Shown here piece by piece: positions 39,989 to 49,395 of a stretch of DNA of 64,000 bases. A program made the position numbers and the translations under genes. Origin of the DNA: Telluria mixta (GTDB taxonomy: Bacteria; Pseudomonadota; Gammaproteobacteria; Burkholderiales; Burkholderiaceae_D); contig NZ_CP119520.1 in NCBI RefSeq assembly GCF_029223865.1, positions 1,550,001 through 1,614,000 of the forward strand. The letters are read 5' to 3'. How positions within the stretch are numbered: the stretch's first letter is position 1; every line of letters begins with the position of its first letter. The notes beneath the pieces are model-generated. The model had not been told where the DNA came from. It made no database searches and saw only the letters and a list, made by a program, of their open reading frames with translations.

Positions 39989-40489
39989 ATGAAAACCTAT
40001 CGCAAACACCTCCTCGCCGCCCTGTCCGCGCTGACTCTCGGCGCTGCCGCACTGGGCGCGCATGCACAGACGACGGACCAGGCCGCACCGCAGGCCCGCC
40101 ACGGCATGCAGCACCAGAAACTGACCCCGGAACAGCGCGCGCAATTCCGCGCCCAGCGCATCGCCAAGCTGCATGACGCGCTGAAGATCACGCCGGCCCA
40201 GGAAAACGCCTGGAACGCGTTCGTGACCTCGATGCAGCCGCCGGCGCGCCAGCAGCACGACCGCGCCGCCTGGGCCAACCTGACGGCGCCGGAACGCATG
40301 GCGAAGATGATCGAGCGCCAGAAGCAGCGCACGGCCGCCCTGGAACAGCGCCAGGCGTCGCTGAGCACCTTCTACTCGGTCCTGAGCGCGGACCAGAAGA
40401 AGACGTTCGACGAGAAGGCGGCGCATTTTGGCCGCGGCCACGGTGGGCATCGTGGCTGGCAGCAGCGCGGCAACACCGCGCAGGGTTGA
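39989..40489 (+). CDS. Spy/CpxP-like periplasmic LTXXQ protein
   Basis: 166 aa with a Sec signal (about 1-26, ending LGAHAQ) and an all-helical, Gln/Arg-rich mature part holding LTPEQ and LSADQ, the LTXXQ motifs of Spy and CpxP, ending in a Gly/His-rich tail (HFGRGHGGHRGW) that might bind metal. Spy is an ATP-independent periplasmic chaperone; CpxP also inhibits its kinase. Divergent from the two-component system with a shared candidate operator, so it is likely a target. Confidence 0.85.
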   Translation: MKTYRKHLLAALSALTLGAAALGAHAQTTDQAAPQARHGMQHQKLTPEQRAQFRAQRIAKLHDALKITPAQENAWNAFVTSMQPPARQQHDRAAWANLTAPERMAKMIERQKQRTAALEQRQASLSTFYSVLSADQKKTFDEKAAHFGRGHGGHRGWQQRGNTAQG

Positions 40490-40500
40490 TCCCTCAAGAC

Positions 40501-40590
40501 CGTCGTTCCCGCGCAGGCGGGAACCCAAGTTTCCGGCTGAGCCACGAACTTGGGCCCCTGCCAAGGCGGACGGCCAGTCCAGGGGCGACG
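40501..40590. repeat. REP/BIME-like inverted repeat pair
   Basis: Unit 1 (40501-40532) starts CGTCGTTCCCGC, folds on itself (TTCCCGC/GCGGGAA) and ends CCCAAGTT. Unit 2 (40547-40590) is the inverted form: AACTTGGGCCCCTG to CAGGGGCGACG. The pair lies between the convergent LTXXQ and dsbD genes. It is related to the units at 33.2 and 44.3 kb. Confidence 0.7.
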
Positions 40591-40594
40591 TTGA

Positions 40595-42439
40595 TTACTG
40601 CAGCCGGCCGAGCGACCCGAGGAACTTGTTCGCATCCTGATAGCCGATCACCCGGCTATCAGGAATCTCTTTGCCCTGCTTGTCGAACAGGATGATGCCC
40701 GGCGGTCCGAACAGCCCGAAGCGCTTGAGCATCGCCCGGTCATCCGCATCGTTGGCCGTCACGTCCACCTGCAGCAGCACCGTGTTCGCCAGCCGCGCCT
40801 TGACGGCGGGATCGACGAAGGTCAGCTTTTCCATTTCCTTGCACGACACGCACCAGTCCGCGTAAAAGTCGAGCATCGCCGTGCGGCCGCCGGTCGCGGC
40901 CAGCGCCGCGTCGAGCTGGTCGACGGTCTTGATACGCGTGAACGCGAGCGGCTGCGCGGGCGCGCCGCCCGTGAAGCGGGCCAGCGGCGCGAGCGGATCG
41001 CGTGCACCGCTGGCCACGCCGACCAGTTGCGTGGCGCCCAGCACGACGCACGCGCCGCCGAGCGCGAGTCCGGCCCAGTGTCCGCGCAGGCCGCGCAGCA
41101 GATAGAACCCATAGCCCAGCAGCAGCGCCGCCCACAGGATCATCTGCACGATGCCCGGCAACACGGGCGCGGCCATCCACAAGGCCATCGCCAGCATCAG
41201 CACGCCGAAGAAGCGCTTCACCGATTCCATCCACAACCCGGCGCGCGGCAGCAGCGAGCCCGCCGACACGCCCACGAGCAGCAACGGAACGCTCATGCCG
41301 ATCGCCATCGCGAACAGCGCGGCGCCGCCGATGACGACATCGCGCGTCTGGCTGATGTATACGAGCGCACCCGCCAGCGGCGCGGCCACGCACGGGCCGA
41401 CGATCAGCGCGGAAATGGCGCCCATCACGAACACGCCGGCGAGCTTGCCGGACGACTGGCGGCCCGAGGCGCTGGACAGCCGCGTCTGCAGCGCTGCGGG
41501 AACCTGCAACTGGTAGACGTCGAACATCGACAACGCCATCACGACGATGAGCAGCGCGAAGCCGCCCAGCACCCACGGGTTCTGCAGCGCCGCCGCCAGG
41601 CCTTCGCCCAGCAGGCCGGCCGCCACGCCCAGCGCCGTGTAGACGATCGCCATCCCGAACGAGTACGCGAGCGACAGCACGAAGCCGCGCGTGCGGTGCA
41701 CTTCTTTTCCTTCACCCACGATGATCGACGACAGGATCGGCACCATCGGCAGCACGCACGGCGTGAACGCGAGGCCCAGGCCCAGCAGGATGAACGCGGG
41801 GACGATGGCCAGCAGGCGGCCGCCCTGCAGCAGGGACGCGATGCCGGACAGTTCGGACGGTGCGGCCGGTTTCACGGGCGCGCTGGGTGCGGGCGCGGCC
41901 GGGGTGTCGACCTGCGGCGCAGGCTGGGCAGCCTGTCCAGGGAAATTAAAACCGCCGCCGCCCTGCCCCGGCGCGACACTCATCTGCGGTTCGGTGCCGC
42001 CGGCACCCGGCGTGAGCTGGACCGATGCATCCTGCGGCGGATAGCACAGGCCCTTGTCGGCGCAGCCCTGGCCAGTGGCCGTCAGCGTGAACGGGCCGGT
42101 GGCGTCGACCGGGATGCGGATCTCGACGCCGTTGTGATAGGTCTCGACGTTCTTCTGGAACGTATCGTCGTACTTGATCTTGCCCGGCGGGATGACGGGC
42201 TCGCCCAGCTTCGCGCCTGTCGCGTTGAAACGGAAGCGCTCGCGGTACATGTAGTAGCCGTCGGCGATCGCGTAATTGACGACGACCGTGTGCGCATCAA
42301 GCATGCGCGCGGAGAACTTGAATGCCTGTTCAGGCGGCAGGAAGTCGTCGTCGGCGTGGGCGGGCGGGACGAAGGCGAGGCAGGCCAACAGCCATGCGGC
42401 CAGCAGTCGCGCTATCGACAGGGAAAAAGATCGGGACAT
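40595..42439 (-). CDS. dsbD: Thiol:disulfide interchange protein DsbD
   Basis: Carries electrons from cytosolic thioredoxin to periplasmic DsbC/DsbG and cytochrome c thiol pathways. 614 aa: signal peptide, N-terminal alpha domain with Cys pair near QGCADKGLCYPP, a Pro-rich linker, eight-helix beta domain with FTPCVLPMVPI and VGPCVAAPLAG, and a C-terminal thioredoxin-like gamma domain with CVSC in DWCVSCKEME. All three cysteine pairs are intact. Downstream of the alpha operon but beyond a terminator. Confidence 0.97.
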   Translation of the reverse strand: MSRSFSLSIARLLAAWLLACLAFVPPAHADDDFLPPEQAFKFSARMLDAHTVVVNYAIADGYYMYRERFRFNATGAKLGEPVIPPGKIKYDDTFQKNVETYHNGVEIRIPVDATGPFTLTATGQGCADKGLCYPPQDASVQLTPGAGGTEPQMSVAPGQGGGGFNFPGQAAQPAPQVDTPAAPAPSAPVKPAAPSELSGIASLLQGGRLLAIVPAFILLGLGLAFTPCVLPMVPILSSIIVGEGKEVHRTRGFVLSLAYSFGMAIVYTALGVAAGLLGEGLAAALQNPWVLGGFALLIVVMALSMFDVYQLQVPAALQTRLSSASGRQSSGKLAGVFVMGAISALIVGPCVAAPLAGALVYISQTRDVVIGGAALFAMAIGMSVPLLLVGVSAGSLLPRAGLWMESVKRFFGVLMLAMALWMAAPVLPGIVQMILWAALLLGYGFYLLRGLRGHWAGLALGGACVVLGATQLVGVASGARDPLAPLARFTGGAPAQPLAFTRIKTVDQLDAALAATGGRTAMLDFYADWCVSCKEMEKLTFVDPAVKARLANTVLLQVDVTANDADDRAMLKRFGLFGPPGIILFDKQGKEIPDSRVIGYQDANKFLGSLGRLQ

Positions 42440-42502
42440 GGTCGGAATATTGGTTCAACGCATCAGCATGGTACACCGGGTGCGCGTCGTTCGCTGCGGG
42501 CG

Positions 42503-42532
42503 AAAAAAAACCAGGCCGCAGCCTGGTTTTTC
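42503..42532 (-). terminator. Intrinsic terminator of the alpha operon
   Basis: AACCAGGC/GCCTGGTT (42509-42516 with 42521-42528), 4-base loop, with an eight-T run on the minus strand and five T on the plus strand. It follows rplQ by about 20 bp and isolates dsbD. Confidence 0.9.
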
Positions 42533-42550
42533 ATGATGCTTGAACCGCGA

Positions 42551-42946
42551 TTACTCGGCGGTCGGCGCGTCTTCAGCCGAGGTGACTTCCGGACGGTCGA
42601 CCAGCTCGACGAAGGCCATCGGGGCGTTGTCGCCAACGCGGAAGCCCATCTTCAGGATGCGGATGTAGCCGCCCGGACGCGCGTTGTAGCGCGGGCCGAT
42701 TTCGGCGAACAGCTTCTGGACGATTTCGCGGTCACGCAGGCGGGCGAATGCCAGGCGCTTGTTGGCCAGGGTGTCGCTCTTGCCCAGGGTGATGATCGGC
42801 TCGACGACTTTGCGCAGTTCCTTGGCTTTCGGCAGGGTGGTCTTGATCGCTTCGTGACGCAGCAGCGAAACGGTCATGTTGCGCAGCATGGCGAGGCGGT
42901 GGGACGAGGTACGGTTCAGCTTGCGAAGGCCGTGACGGTGACGCAT
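42551..42946 (-). CDS. rplQ: 50S ribosomal protein L17
   Basis: 131 aa from [20 protein letters not shown] at 42946, the conserved L17 N-terminus; an in-frame ATG further up is not used in the family. Lies near the peptide exit tunnel. C-terminal tail is acidic ([10 protein letters not shown]). Last gene of the alpha operon, unusually far (270 bp) from rpoA because of an intervening palindromic element. Confidence 0.98.
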   Translation of the reverse strand: MRHRHGLRKLNRTSSHRLAMLRNMTVSLLRHEAIKTTLPKAKELRKVVEPIITLGKSDTLANKRLAFARLRDREIVQKLFAEIGPRYNARPGGYIRILKMGFRVGDNAPMAFVELVDRPEVTSAEDAPTAE

Positions 42947-43090
42947 GGTATTTCCTTTCGAGTTAAGTTTAAATCCGAGCTCTTCGATCGCCTTCATTAA
43001 GGCGCGGGCCGGTTCAGATCGAAAACGTCTGGTACAACATGTCTCAGACGGTACAGCAACTACAAACTTCAGCAGACCACTACAGCATCA

Positions 43091-43208
43091 GGGTCCCGAG
43101 AAACCGTAGCGAGCGGGCTCAGTTTCGTTCGAGAAGCACAGCCGTACTTACGGTACGGCGAGCATCGCAGGACGAAAATGTGCACGCGCAGTAGGTTTAT
43201 CGGGATCC
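43091..43208. repeat. 117-bp imperfect palindromic element between rpoA and rplQ
   Basis: The two halves are inverted near-copies. The left end is GGGTCCCGAGAAACC; the complement of the right end is GGATCCCGATAAACC. Inside, TTTCGTTCGAGAAGC matches the complement TTTCGTCCTGCGATGC, and the centre is a GCCGTAC/GTACGGC stem-loop near 43150. The whole can fold into one long hairpin in either strand. It starts about 8 bp after the rpoA stop, in the transcribed alpha operon. Confidence 0.75.
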
Positions 43209-43215
43209 CCCCCGA

Positions 43216-44193
43216 TTACTTTTCCAGACCTGCGGGCGGCCAGTTTTCCAGCTTCATGCCCAGGGTCAGACCACGGGAAGCCAGGACTTCCTTGATCTCG
43301 TTCAGCGACTTGCGGCCCAGGTTCGGCGTCTTCAGCAGTTCGTTTTCCGAACGCTGGATCAGGTCGCCGATGTAGTAGATGTTCTCGGCCTTCAGGCAGT
43401 TTGCCGAACGGACGGTCAGCTCCAGGTCGTCGACCGGACGCAGCAGGATCGGATCGACCAGCGGAGCACGCGACGGTGCTTCGGCGGCGGCTTCCGTGCC
43501 TTCCAGGGCGGCGAACACGTTCAACTGGTCGACCAGGACGCGGGCCGACTGGCGGATCGCTTCTTCCGGCGTGATGACGCCGTTGGTCTCGATGTTGATG
43601 ATCAGCTTGTCGAGGTCGGTACGCTGTTCGACACGGGCCGATTCCACGGCGTACGACACGCGGCGGACCGGCGAGAACGATGCGTCCAGGATGATGCGGC
43701 CGATGGTCTTGTTCGTGTCTTCCGACAGGCGGCGCACGTTACCCGGCACATAGCCGCGGCCTTTTTCGACCTTGATCTGCATGTCCAGCTTGCCGCCGGC
43801 GGTCAGATGGGCGATCACGTGTTCCGGGTTGATCAGTTCCACGTCATGCGGCAGGTCGATGTCCGATGCCAGGACCGGGCCTTCGCCTTCCTTCTTCAGG
43901 GTCAGCGTCACGGAGTCACGGTTGTGCACCTTGAACACGACGCCCTTCAGGTTCAGCAGCAGGTCGACAACGTCTTCCTGCACACCGTCCAGCGACGAGT
44001 ACTCGTGCACGACGCCGGCGATCGTCACTTCGGTCGGCGCGTAGCCGATCATCGACGACAGCAGGACGCGGCGCAGCGCGTTACCCAGCGTGTGGCCATA
44101 ACCACGTTCGAACGGTTCCATCACGACTTTCGCGTGGCCGGCGCCGAGCGTTTCGACATCGATAATACGTGGCTTCAACAAACTATTTTGCAT
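43216..44193 (-). CDS. rpoA: RNA polymerase alpha subunit
   Basis: 325 aa from [14 protein letters not shown] at 44193 (an ATG 15 bp upstream is not the family start). N-terminal assembly domain with [20 protein letters not shown]; linker about 230-250; C-terminal DNA- and activator-binding domain with [22 protein letters not shown] and [15 protein letters not shown]. Alpha operon between rpsD and rplQ, flanked on both sides by unusual repeat-bearing gaps. Confidence 0.99.
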   Translation of the reverse strand: MQNSLLKPRIIDVETLGAGHAKVVMEPFERGYGHTLGNALRRVLLSSMIGYAPTEVTIAGVVHEYSSLDGVQEDVVDLLLNLKGVVFKVHNRDSVTLTLKKEGEGPVLASDIDLPHDVELINPEHVIAHLTAGGKLDMQIKVEKGRGYVPGNVRRLSEDTNKTIGRIILDASFSPVRRVSYAVESARVEQRTDLDKLIINIETNGVITPEEAIRQSARVLVDQLNVFAALEGTEAAAEAPSRAPLVDPILLRPVDDLELTVRSANCLKAENIYYIGDLIQRSENELLKTPNLGRKSLNEIKEVLASRGLTLGMKLENWPPAGLEK

Positions 44194-44249
44194 GAGTGTC
44201 CTCTTCAATACCCTCGGCTCGTTACACCGATAAGGCTGATGGCATCAGT

Positions 44250-44279
44250 AGTAGAAACGCCTGCTTCTTCGAGCAGGCG
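44250..44279 (-). terminator. Terminator-like hairpin between rpsD and rpoA
   Basis: CGCCTGCT (44258-44265) pairs with AGCAGGCG (44272-44279), 6-base loop, followed on the minus strand by TTTCTACTAC. The short T run suggests partial termination or RNA stabilisation rather than a full stop, since rpoA lies just downstream. Confidence 0.5.
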
Positions 44280-44301
44280 GTATGGCGAATTCGGTGTTGC
44301 C

Positions 44302-44381
44302 CGTCATTCCCGCGAAAGCGGGAATCCATACGTCGCCGGCTCGAGAGCCTCAGCATGGATCCCCGCTTTCGCGGGGACGAC
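44302..44381. repeat. REP/BIME-like inverted pair between rpsD and rpoA
   Basis: Unit CGTCATTCCCGCGAAAGCGG (from 44302, ending ATCCAT at 44329) and an inverted unit ATGGATCCCCGC to GGGGACGAC (44355-44381). Each folds alone and they can also pair with each other. It is inside the alpha operon. Confidence 0.75.
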
Positions 44382-44411
44382 TTCGGCGCGGGATGACCGC
44401 GCCAAAGTCGA

Positions 44412-45035
44412 TTAACGCGAGTACAGTTCGACGATCAGCGCTTCGTTGACGTCGGCAGCGATCTCGTTACGCTCCGGATAGGCGCGGAAGGTTGCTTCCA
44501 TCTTCTTGGCGTCAACCGACACCCAGCTCGGGAAACCAACTTGCTCGGCCAGCGACAGGGCTTCGACGATACGGGTCTGCTTCTTGGCCTTTTCGCGGAC
44601 AGCGACGACGTCGCCGGTCTTGACCTGGTACGACGCGATGTTCACGACGTTGCCGTTCACGGTCAGGGCCTTGTGGCTGACCAGCTGACGTGCTTCAGCG
44701 CGGGTCGAGCCGAAGCCCATGCGGTAGACGACGTTGTCCAGACGCGATTCCAGCAGCTTCAGCAGGGTCTCACCGGTGTTGCCCTTGCGGCGCGACGCTT
44801 CGGCGAAGTAGCGGCGGAACTGACGCTCCAGCACGCCGTAGATACGCTTGACCTTCTGCTTTTCGCGCAGCTGGTTGCCGTAGTCCGACGTACGCTGGCC
44901 CGACTTGACGCCGTGCTGGCCAGGTTTGACGTCCAGTTTGCACTTGGAGTCGAGCGAGCGGCGTGCGCTCTTCAGGAACAGGTCGGTGCCTTCACGGCGC
45001 GACAGTTTTGCTTTAGGTCCGATATAACGTGCCAC
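44412..45035 (-). CDS. rpsD: 30S ribosomal protein S4
   Basis: 207 aa starting [20 protein letters not shown]. Primary 16S rRNA binder; S4 domain region [31 protein letters not shown]. In many bacteria it is the translational repressor of this operon. Separated from rpsK by a 238-bp gap holding a candidate promoter. Confidence 0.99.
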   Translation of the reverse strand: MARYIGPKAKLSRREGTDLFLKSARRSLDSKCKLDVKPGQHGVKSGQRTSDYGNQLREKQKVKRIYGVLERQFRRYFAEASRRKGNTGETLLKLLESRLDNVVYRMGFGSTRAEARQLVSHKALTVNGNVVNIASYQVKTGDVVAVREKAKKQTRIVEALSLAEQVGFPSWVSVDAKKMEATFRAYPERNEIAADVNEALIVELYSR

Positions 45036-45175
45036 GTTAAACTTCCTTTGTTTGAATGATCACACCCCGGATGTAGCCAGTGCTACAACAGGCGCTAGTC
45101 CAGTTCTTCGATGAGACCGGACGTGGCTTACAAAAACCTCATGGCCAGGACGGCCCGAGGCGACAATAGCCGGGC

Positions 45176-45204
45176 AGTATAACCCATTTCGGGGTTAACT
45201 GCAC
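45176..45204 (-). promoter_or_regulatory. Candidate internal promoter for rpsD-rpoA-rplQ
   Basis: In the 45036-45273 gap the minus strand carries TATACT (45181-45176), the same -10 as at rplC, preceded by a weak -35 (GTGCAG, 17 bp). The gap also has a small hairpin TGTAGC/GCTACA near 45073-45088 and no gene that I can see. Confidence 0.45.
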
Positions 45205-45273
45205 CGGCGATTCTTTACACCACGGCGTGTGGCGCATCAATGCTGCGACAGGCGGCGAACCGCCCGGGCAACA

Positions 45274-45678
45274 TTAGATACGACGACGCTTCGGCGGACG
45301 GCAGCCGTTGTGCGGAACCGGCGTCACGTCCTGGATCTCGGTGATCTTGATACCCAGGTTGTTCAGCGCGCGCACAGCCGATTCACGGCCCGGGCCCGGG
45401 CCCTTGATGCGCACTTCCAGGTTCTTCACGCCGTATTCCTGAGCGACCTTGCCTGCAGCTTCAGCTGCGACCTGAGCCGCAAACGGGGTCGATTTACGCG
45501 AACCCTTGAAGCCTGCGCCGCCGGACGTCGCCCACGACAGGGCGTTGCCCTGACGATCGGTGATCGTGATGATGGTGTTGTTGAACGATGCGTGGACGTG
45601 TGCGATGCCTTCGGCGACGTTCTTTTTGACTTTCTTGCGGATGCGGGCTGCAGCCGCCGAGCTTTGTTGCTTAGCCAT
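45274..45678 (-). CDS. rpsK: 30S ribosomal protein S11
   Basis: 134 aa. Platform protein contacting 16S rRNA near the mRNA exit. Conserved [36 protein letters not shown] and C-terminal [14 protein letters not shown] are intact. 14 bp after rpsM. Confidence 0.99.
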   Translation of the reverse strand: MAKQQSSAAAARIRKKVKKNVAEGIAHVHASFNNTIITITDRQGNALSWATSGGAGFKGSRKSTPFAAQVAAEAAGKVAQEYGVKNLEVRIKGPGPGRESAVRALNNLGIKITEIQDVTPVPHNGCRPPKRRRI

Positions 45679-45692
45679 GGTCAGTTCCTAGA

Positions 45693-46058
45693 TTATTTCT
45701 TGAGCGATTGAGCTGCCTTGCGCGGGCCCTTGCGGGTACGTGCATTGGTACGGGTGCGTTGACCGCGGACCGGCAGGCCCTTGCGGTGACGCATACCGCG
45801 GTAGCAGCCCAGGTCCATCAGACGCTTGATGCTCATGGACAGCTCACGGCGCAGGTCGCCCTCGACCACGAACTTGCCGACTGCGTCACGCAGCTTTTCC
45901 AGCTCGTTGTCGTCCAGGTCCTTGACCTTCTTGTTGGTCGCAACGCCGGTCGATTCGCAGATCTGCTTCGAGCGGGTACGGCCGATACCATAGATCGCCG
46001 TCAGGCCGATGACGGTGTGCTGGTGATTGGGGACGTTGACCCCTGCAATACGTGCCAT
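45693..46058 (-). CDS. rpsM: 30S ribosomal protein S13
   Basis: 121 aa, [20 protein letters not shown]; head protein contacting L5 and P-site t[23 protein letters not shown] tail is conserved. First gene of the classic alpha block (rpsM-rpsK-rpsD-rpoA-rplQ); 15 bp after rpmJ. Confidence 0.99.
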   Translation of the reverse strand: MARIAGVNVPNHQHTVIGLTAIYGIGRTRSKQICESTGVATNKKVKDLDDNELEKLRDAVGKFVVEGDLRRELSMSIKRLMDLGCYRGMRHRKGLPVRGQRTRTNARTRKGPRKAAQSLKK

Positions 46059-46073
46059 TCGATATTCCTCGTA

Positions 46074-46187
46074 TTAACCTTGACGCTGCTTGTGACGCGG
46101 CTCGACGCAGATCACACGGACCACGCCCTTGCGCTTGATGATCTTGCAGTTGCGGCAGATCCGCTTGACTGAAGCGTTAACTTTCAT
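46074..46187 (-). CDS. rpmJ: 50S ribosomal protein L36
   Basis: A 37-aa gene read directly from the sequence: [17 protein letters not shown] then [20 protein letters not shown]. It has the zinc-ribbon pattern C11-x2-C14-x12-C27-x4-H32, so it is the zinc-binding (C+) form of L36. Lies between infA and rpsM, the usual position at the end of the spc region. Confidence 0.97.
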   Translation of the reverse strand: MKVNASVKRICRNCKIIKRKGVVRVICVEPRHKQRQG

Positions 46188-46224
46188 TTTGCACTCTCTT
46201 CCAGATTCGATAACTTGATTAGTT

Positions 46225-46443
46225 TTACTTGGTGCGGAACACGATGCGGGCCCGGGACAAGTCGTAAGGGGTCAGTTCCACCGTTACCTTGTCACCCGGA
46301 AGAATGCGGATGTAATTCATTCGCATTTTACCCGAGATATGTCCAAGCACCACGTGCCCGTTTTCCAGCTTCACGCGAAAGGTCGCGTTCGGGAGATTCT
46401 CGAGAATCTCCCCTTGCATTTGGATGACGTCGTCTTTTGCCAT
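46225..46443 (-). CDS. infA: Translation initiation factor IF-1
   Basis: 72 aa OB-fold protein ([20 protein letters not shown]) that blocks the ribosomal A site during initiation. Located between secY and rpmJ, as in many betaproteobacterial spc operons, where E. coli has it elsewhere. Confidence 0.98.
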   Translation of the reverse strand: MAKDDVIQMQGEILENLPNATFRVKLENGHVVLGHISGKMRMNYIRILPGDKVTVELTPYDLSRARIVFRTK

Positions 46444-46475
46444 TCGGTCTATTCACTCCTGGGGGCGCCCGCCGC

Positions 46476-47810
46476 TTAACGCGACGGCATCCCGCCCTTG
46501 AAATTAGCCTTGCGCAGCAGCGACTCATATTGCTGCGACATGACGTAGTTCTGCACCTGCGCCATGAAATCCATCGTGACGACCACGATGATCAGGAGCG
46601 AGGTTCCGCCGAAGTAGAAAGGAACTTTCCACTGGCTCTGGAAGAACTCCGGCACCAGGCAAACCAGCGTGATATAGACCGCACCGGCCAGGGTCAGGCG
46701 CATCAGGATCTTGTCGATGTAGCGTGCGGTCTGCTCGCCCGGACGGATGCCCGGTACAAACGCGCCGCTCTTCTTCAAGTTGTCCGCCGTTTCCTTGCTG
46801 TTGAATACCAGCGCCGTGTAGAAGAAGCAGAAGAACACGATGGCCACCGCATACAGCAACGCGTGGATCGGTTCGCCTGGGCTCAGCGAGGCAGCGAGAT
46901 CTTTCAAGAACCCGACGAACGGATTATTGACATCTTTACCACGCGTAAACCAGTCGACGATCGTGGCCGGGAACAGGATGATCGACGAAGCGAAGATCGG
47001 CGGGATCACACCAGCCATATTCAGCTTCAGCGGCAGGTGGCTCGTCTGGCCACCATAAATCTTGTTACCGACCTGGCGTTTCGCGTAATTCACCAGGATC
47101 TTGCGCTGGCCGCGTTCGACGAACACGACAGCGTAAGTCACCAGGGCTACCAGAATCACGATGATGATCGCGGAGAAGCTACCGATCGAACCGTTCGACA
47201 CCAGAGTGAACAAGCCACTCAGCGCGCCCGGCAGACCAGCTGCGATACCGGCAAAAATGATGATCGAGATACCGTTGCCAAGACCACGCTCGGTGATCTG
47301 CTCGCCCAGCCACATGAGGAACATGGTGCCGGTCAGCAGGGTCACGACGGTCACGAAGCGGAAGCCGATGCCCGGATCGAGCACGAGGCCTTGCTGCGCC
47401 TCGAGCGCGACGGCGATACCGAACGCCTGGAACAGAGCCAGCACGACCGTGAAGTAACGGGTGTACTGGGTGATCTTGCGGCGGCCGGCCTCGCCCTCTT
47501 TCTTCAGTGCCTCCATCTGCGGCGAGACGATCGACACCAGCTGCATGATGATCGAAGCCGAAATGTACGGCGTGATGCCAAGTGCGAACACGGCAAAACG
47601 AGACAGGGCACCACCGGAGAACATGTTGAACATGCCGAGGATGCCGCCCTCGTTCTGCTTGAACAGCTGGGCCATGGCGACCGGATCAATCCCGGGGACC
47701 GGGATATGAGCTCCGATACGGTACACGACCAATGCGCCAAGCAAGAACCACAACCGGCCCCAGGGGAAACCGGATGCAGCACTTTTACCAAGTTGTGAAT
47801 TAGTCGCCAA
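46476..47810 (-). CDS. secY: Preprotein translocase channel subunit SecY
   Basis: 444 aa, ten transmembrane helices forming the Sec channel. Starts [25 protein letters not shown]; plug region [31 protein letters not shown]; conserved cytoplasmic loop [19 protein letters not shown]. Follows rplO by 29 bp in the spc operon. Confidence 0.99.
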   Translation of the reverse strand: MATNSQLGKSAASGFPWGRLWFLLGALVVYRIGAHIPVPGIDPVAMAQLFKQNEGGILGMFNMFSGGALSRFAVFALGITPYISASIIMQLVSIVSPQMEALKKEGEAGRRKITQYTRYFTVVLALFQAFGIAVALEAQQGLVLDPGIGFRFVTVVTLLTGTMFLMWLGEQITERGLGNGISIIIFAGIAAGLPGALSGLFTLVSNGSIGSFSAIIIVILVALVTYAVVFVERGQRKILVNYAKRQVGNKIYGGQTSHLPLKLNMAGVIPPIFASSIILFPATIVDWFTRGKDVNNPFVGFLKDLAASLSPGEPIHALLYAVAIVFFCFFYTALVFNSKETADNLKKSGAFVPGIRPGEQTARYIDKILMRLTLAGAVYITLVCLVPEFFQSQWKVPFYFGGTSLLIIVVVTMDFMAQVQNYVMSQQYESLLRKANFKGGMPSR

Positions 47811-47839
47811 TTTTTGCTCCGATCAGGCAGCGGTCGCGT

Positions 47840-48271
47840 TTAGGCGACCGAGCCGCCAGCTGCTTCGATCGCTGCTTTCGCGCCAGCGGTTGCCTTGATG
47901 CCTTTCAGGTTCACCGCTTTGGTGATTTCGCCCGACAGGATCACGCGCACGTCGCGAGCGACGACCGGCAGCACGCCGGCTTGCTTGAGCACCAGGACGT
48001 CGACGTCGGCGACGGCCAGGTTGTTCAGGTCCGACAGACGCACTTCAGCCTTGAACGTAGCGTTCAGCGACTTGAAGCCGCGCTTCGGCAGACGGCGCTG
48101 CAGAGGCATCTGACCGCCTTCGAAGCCGACTTTGTGGAAGCCGCCCGAACGCGATTTCTGACCCTTGTGGCCGCGGCCGGCGGTCTTGCCCAGGCCCGAG
48201 CCGATACCGCGACCGACGCGGCGCTTGGCGTGTTTCGCGCCTTCAGCGGGTTGGATGGTATTGAGTTGCAT
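47840..48271 (-). CDS. rplO: 50S ribosomal protein L15
   Basis: 143 aa, [20 protein letters not shown] then the glycine/arginine-rich [20 protein letters not shown] extension that threads into 23S rRNA. Follows rpmD in the spc order. Confidence 0.99.
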   Translation of the reverse strand: MQLNTIQPAEGAKHAKRRVGRGIGSGLGKTAGRGHKGQKSRSGGFHKVGFEGGQMPLQRRLPKRGFKSLNATFKAEVRLSDLNNLAVADVDVLVLKQAGVLPVVARDVRVILSGEITKAVNLKGIKATAGAKAAIEAAGGSVA

Positions 48272-48298
48272 TATTTTCTCCGTTGACCAAGCCGCAGC

Positions 48299-48478
48299 TT
48301 AGTCGACAATTTTCACGAGGTAGTTGACCTTGTTGATCATGCCGCGGATCGCCGGGGTGTCCTGCAGCTCGGAAACCGAGTTGACACGACGCAGACCCAG
48401 ACCGCGCACGGTGGCGCGGTGATCCTGGCGGGTACCGATCAGGCCTTTGACCAGCTTGACTTTGATGGTGTTTGCCAT
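48299..48478 (-). CDS. rpmD: 50S ribosomal protein L30
   Basis: A 59-aa gene read from the sequence: [20 protein letters not shown], then [20 protein letters not shown] and a C-terminal strand [11 protein letters not shown]. Typical L30 length and fold pattern. Between rpsE and rplO as expected. Confidence 0.97.
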   Translation of the reverse strand: MANTIKVKLVKGLIGTRQDHRATVRGLGLRRVNSVSELQDTPAIRGMINKVNYLVKIVD

Positions 48479-48489
48479 AATTGTTCCCC

Positions 48490-49008
48490 TTAACCCAGGA
48501 TCTCTTCCACCGACTTGCCGCGCTTGGCAGCGATGTCGGCCGGAGTGCTCATTTTTGCCAGACCGTCGAGGGTCGCGCGAACCAGGTTGTACGGGTTCGA
48601 CGAACCGGTCGACTTGGCGACGACGTCGGTCACGCCCATGACTTCGAAGATTGCGCGCATTGCGCCGCCTGCGATCACGCCGGTACCCGGCTTGGCCGGC
48701 GACATCATCACGTACGACGCGCCGTGGCGGCCGGTGACGCTGTGCTGCAGCGTGCCGTTCTTGAGGGGCACCTTGATCAGGTTGCGGCGGGCTTCTTCCA
48801 TCGCTTTCTGCACGCCGACCGGAACTTCCTTCGACTTGCCTTTGCCCATGCCGATGCGGCCATCGCCGTCACCGACAACGGTCAGCGCTGCAAAACCCAT
48901 GATACGACCACCCTTGACCACTTTGGTCACGCGGTTGATCGCGATCATTTTCTCGCGCATGCCATCATCCGGCTTGTCGCTTGCCATTTTCGCTTGCATT
49001 TTTGCCAT
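48490..49008 (-). CDS. rpsE: 30S ribosomal protein S5
   Basis: 172 aa; dsRNA-binding-like N-terminal domain ([19 protein letters not shown]) and C-terminal domain [19 protein letters not shown]. Ribosomal fidelity protein. Starts 12 bp after rplR. Confidence 0.99.
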   Translation of the reverse strand: MAKMQAKMASDKPDDGMREKMIAINRVTKVVKGGRIMGFAALTVVGDGDGRIGMGKGKSKEVPVGVQKAMEEARRNLIKVPLKNGTLQHSVTGRHGASYVMMSPAKPGTGVIAGGAMRAIFEVMGVTDVVAKSTGSSNPYNLVRATLDGLAKMSTPADIAAKRGKSVEEILG

Positions 49009-49020
49009 GACGATTCTTCC

Positions 49021-49383
49021 TTAGAACTTCAGACCAGCTTCGCGCGCGGCTTCTGCCAGCGCCTTCACACGGCCGTGGTAACGGAAACCCGAACGGTCGA
49101 ATGCGACTTCGGTGATCCCTGCTTTCAGTGCTTTTTCTGCGACGCGCTTGCCAACCAGTGCGGCTGCAGCGGCGTTGCCGCCCGCACCCGACTTGCCGCC
49201 CAGCTCGGCGCGCACTTCTGCTTCCAGCGTCGAAGCCGAAACCAGGACCTTCGCATCCGGGCTGATCAGGTTCGCATAGATGTGCAGGTTGGTGCGGTGC
49301 ACCGACAGGCGGTTCACGCCCAACTGCGCGATCTTGATGCGGGTTTGGCGTCCGCGACGCAGACGCGATTCTTTCTTGTCCAT
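49021..49383 (-). CDS. rplR: 50S ribosomal protein L18
   Basis: 120 aa, [20 protein letters not shown]; binds 5S rRNA. C-terminal [20 protein letters not shown] is conserved. Spc operon between rplF and rpsE. Confidence 0.99.
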   Translation of the reverse strand: MDKKESRLRRGRQTRIKIAQLGVNRLSVHRTNLHIYANLISPDAKVLVSASTLEAEVRAELGGKSGAGGNAAAAALVGKRVAEKALKAGITEVAFDRSGFRYHGRVKALAEAAREAGLKF

Positions 49384-49395
49384 CGTCAGCTCCGA

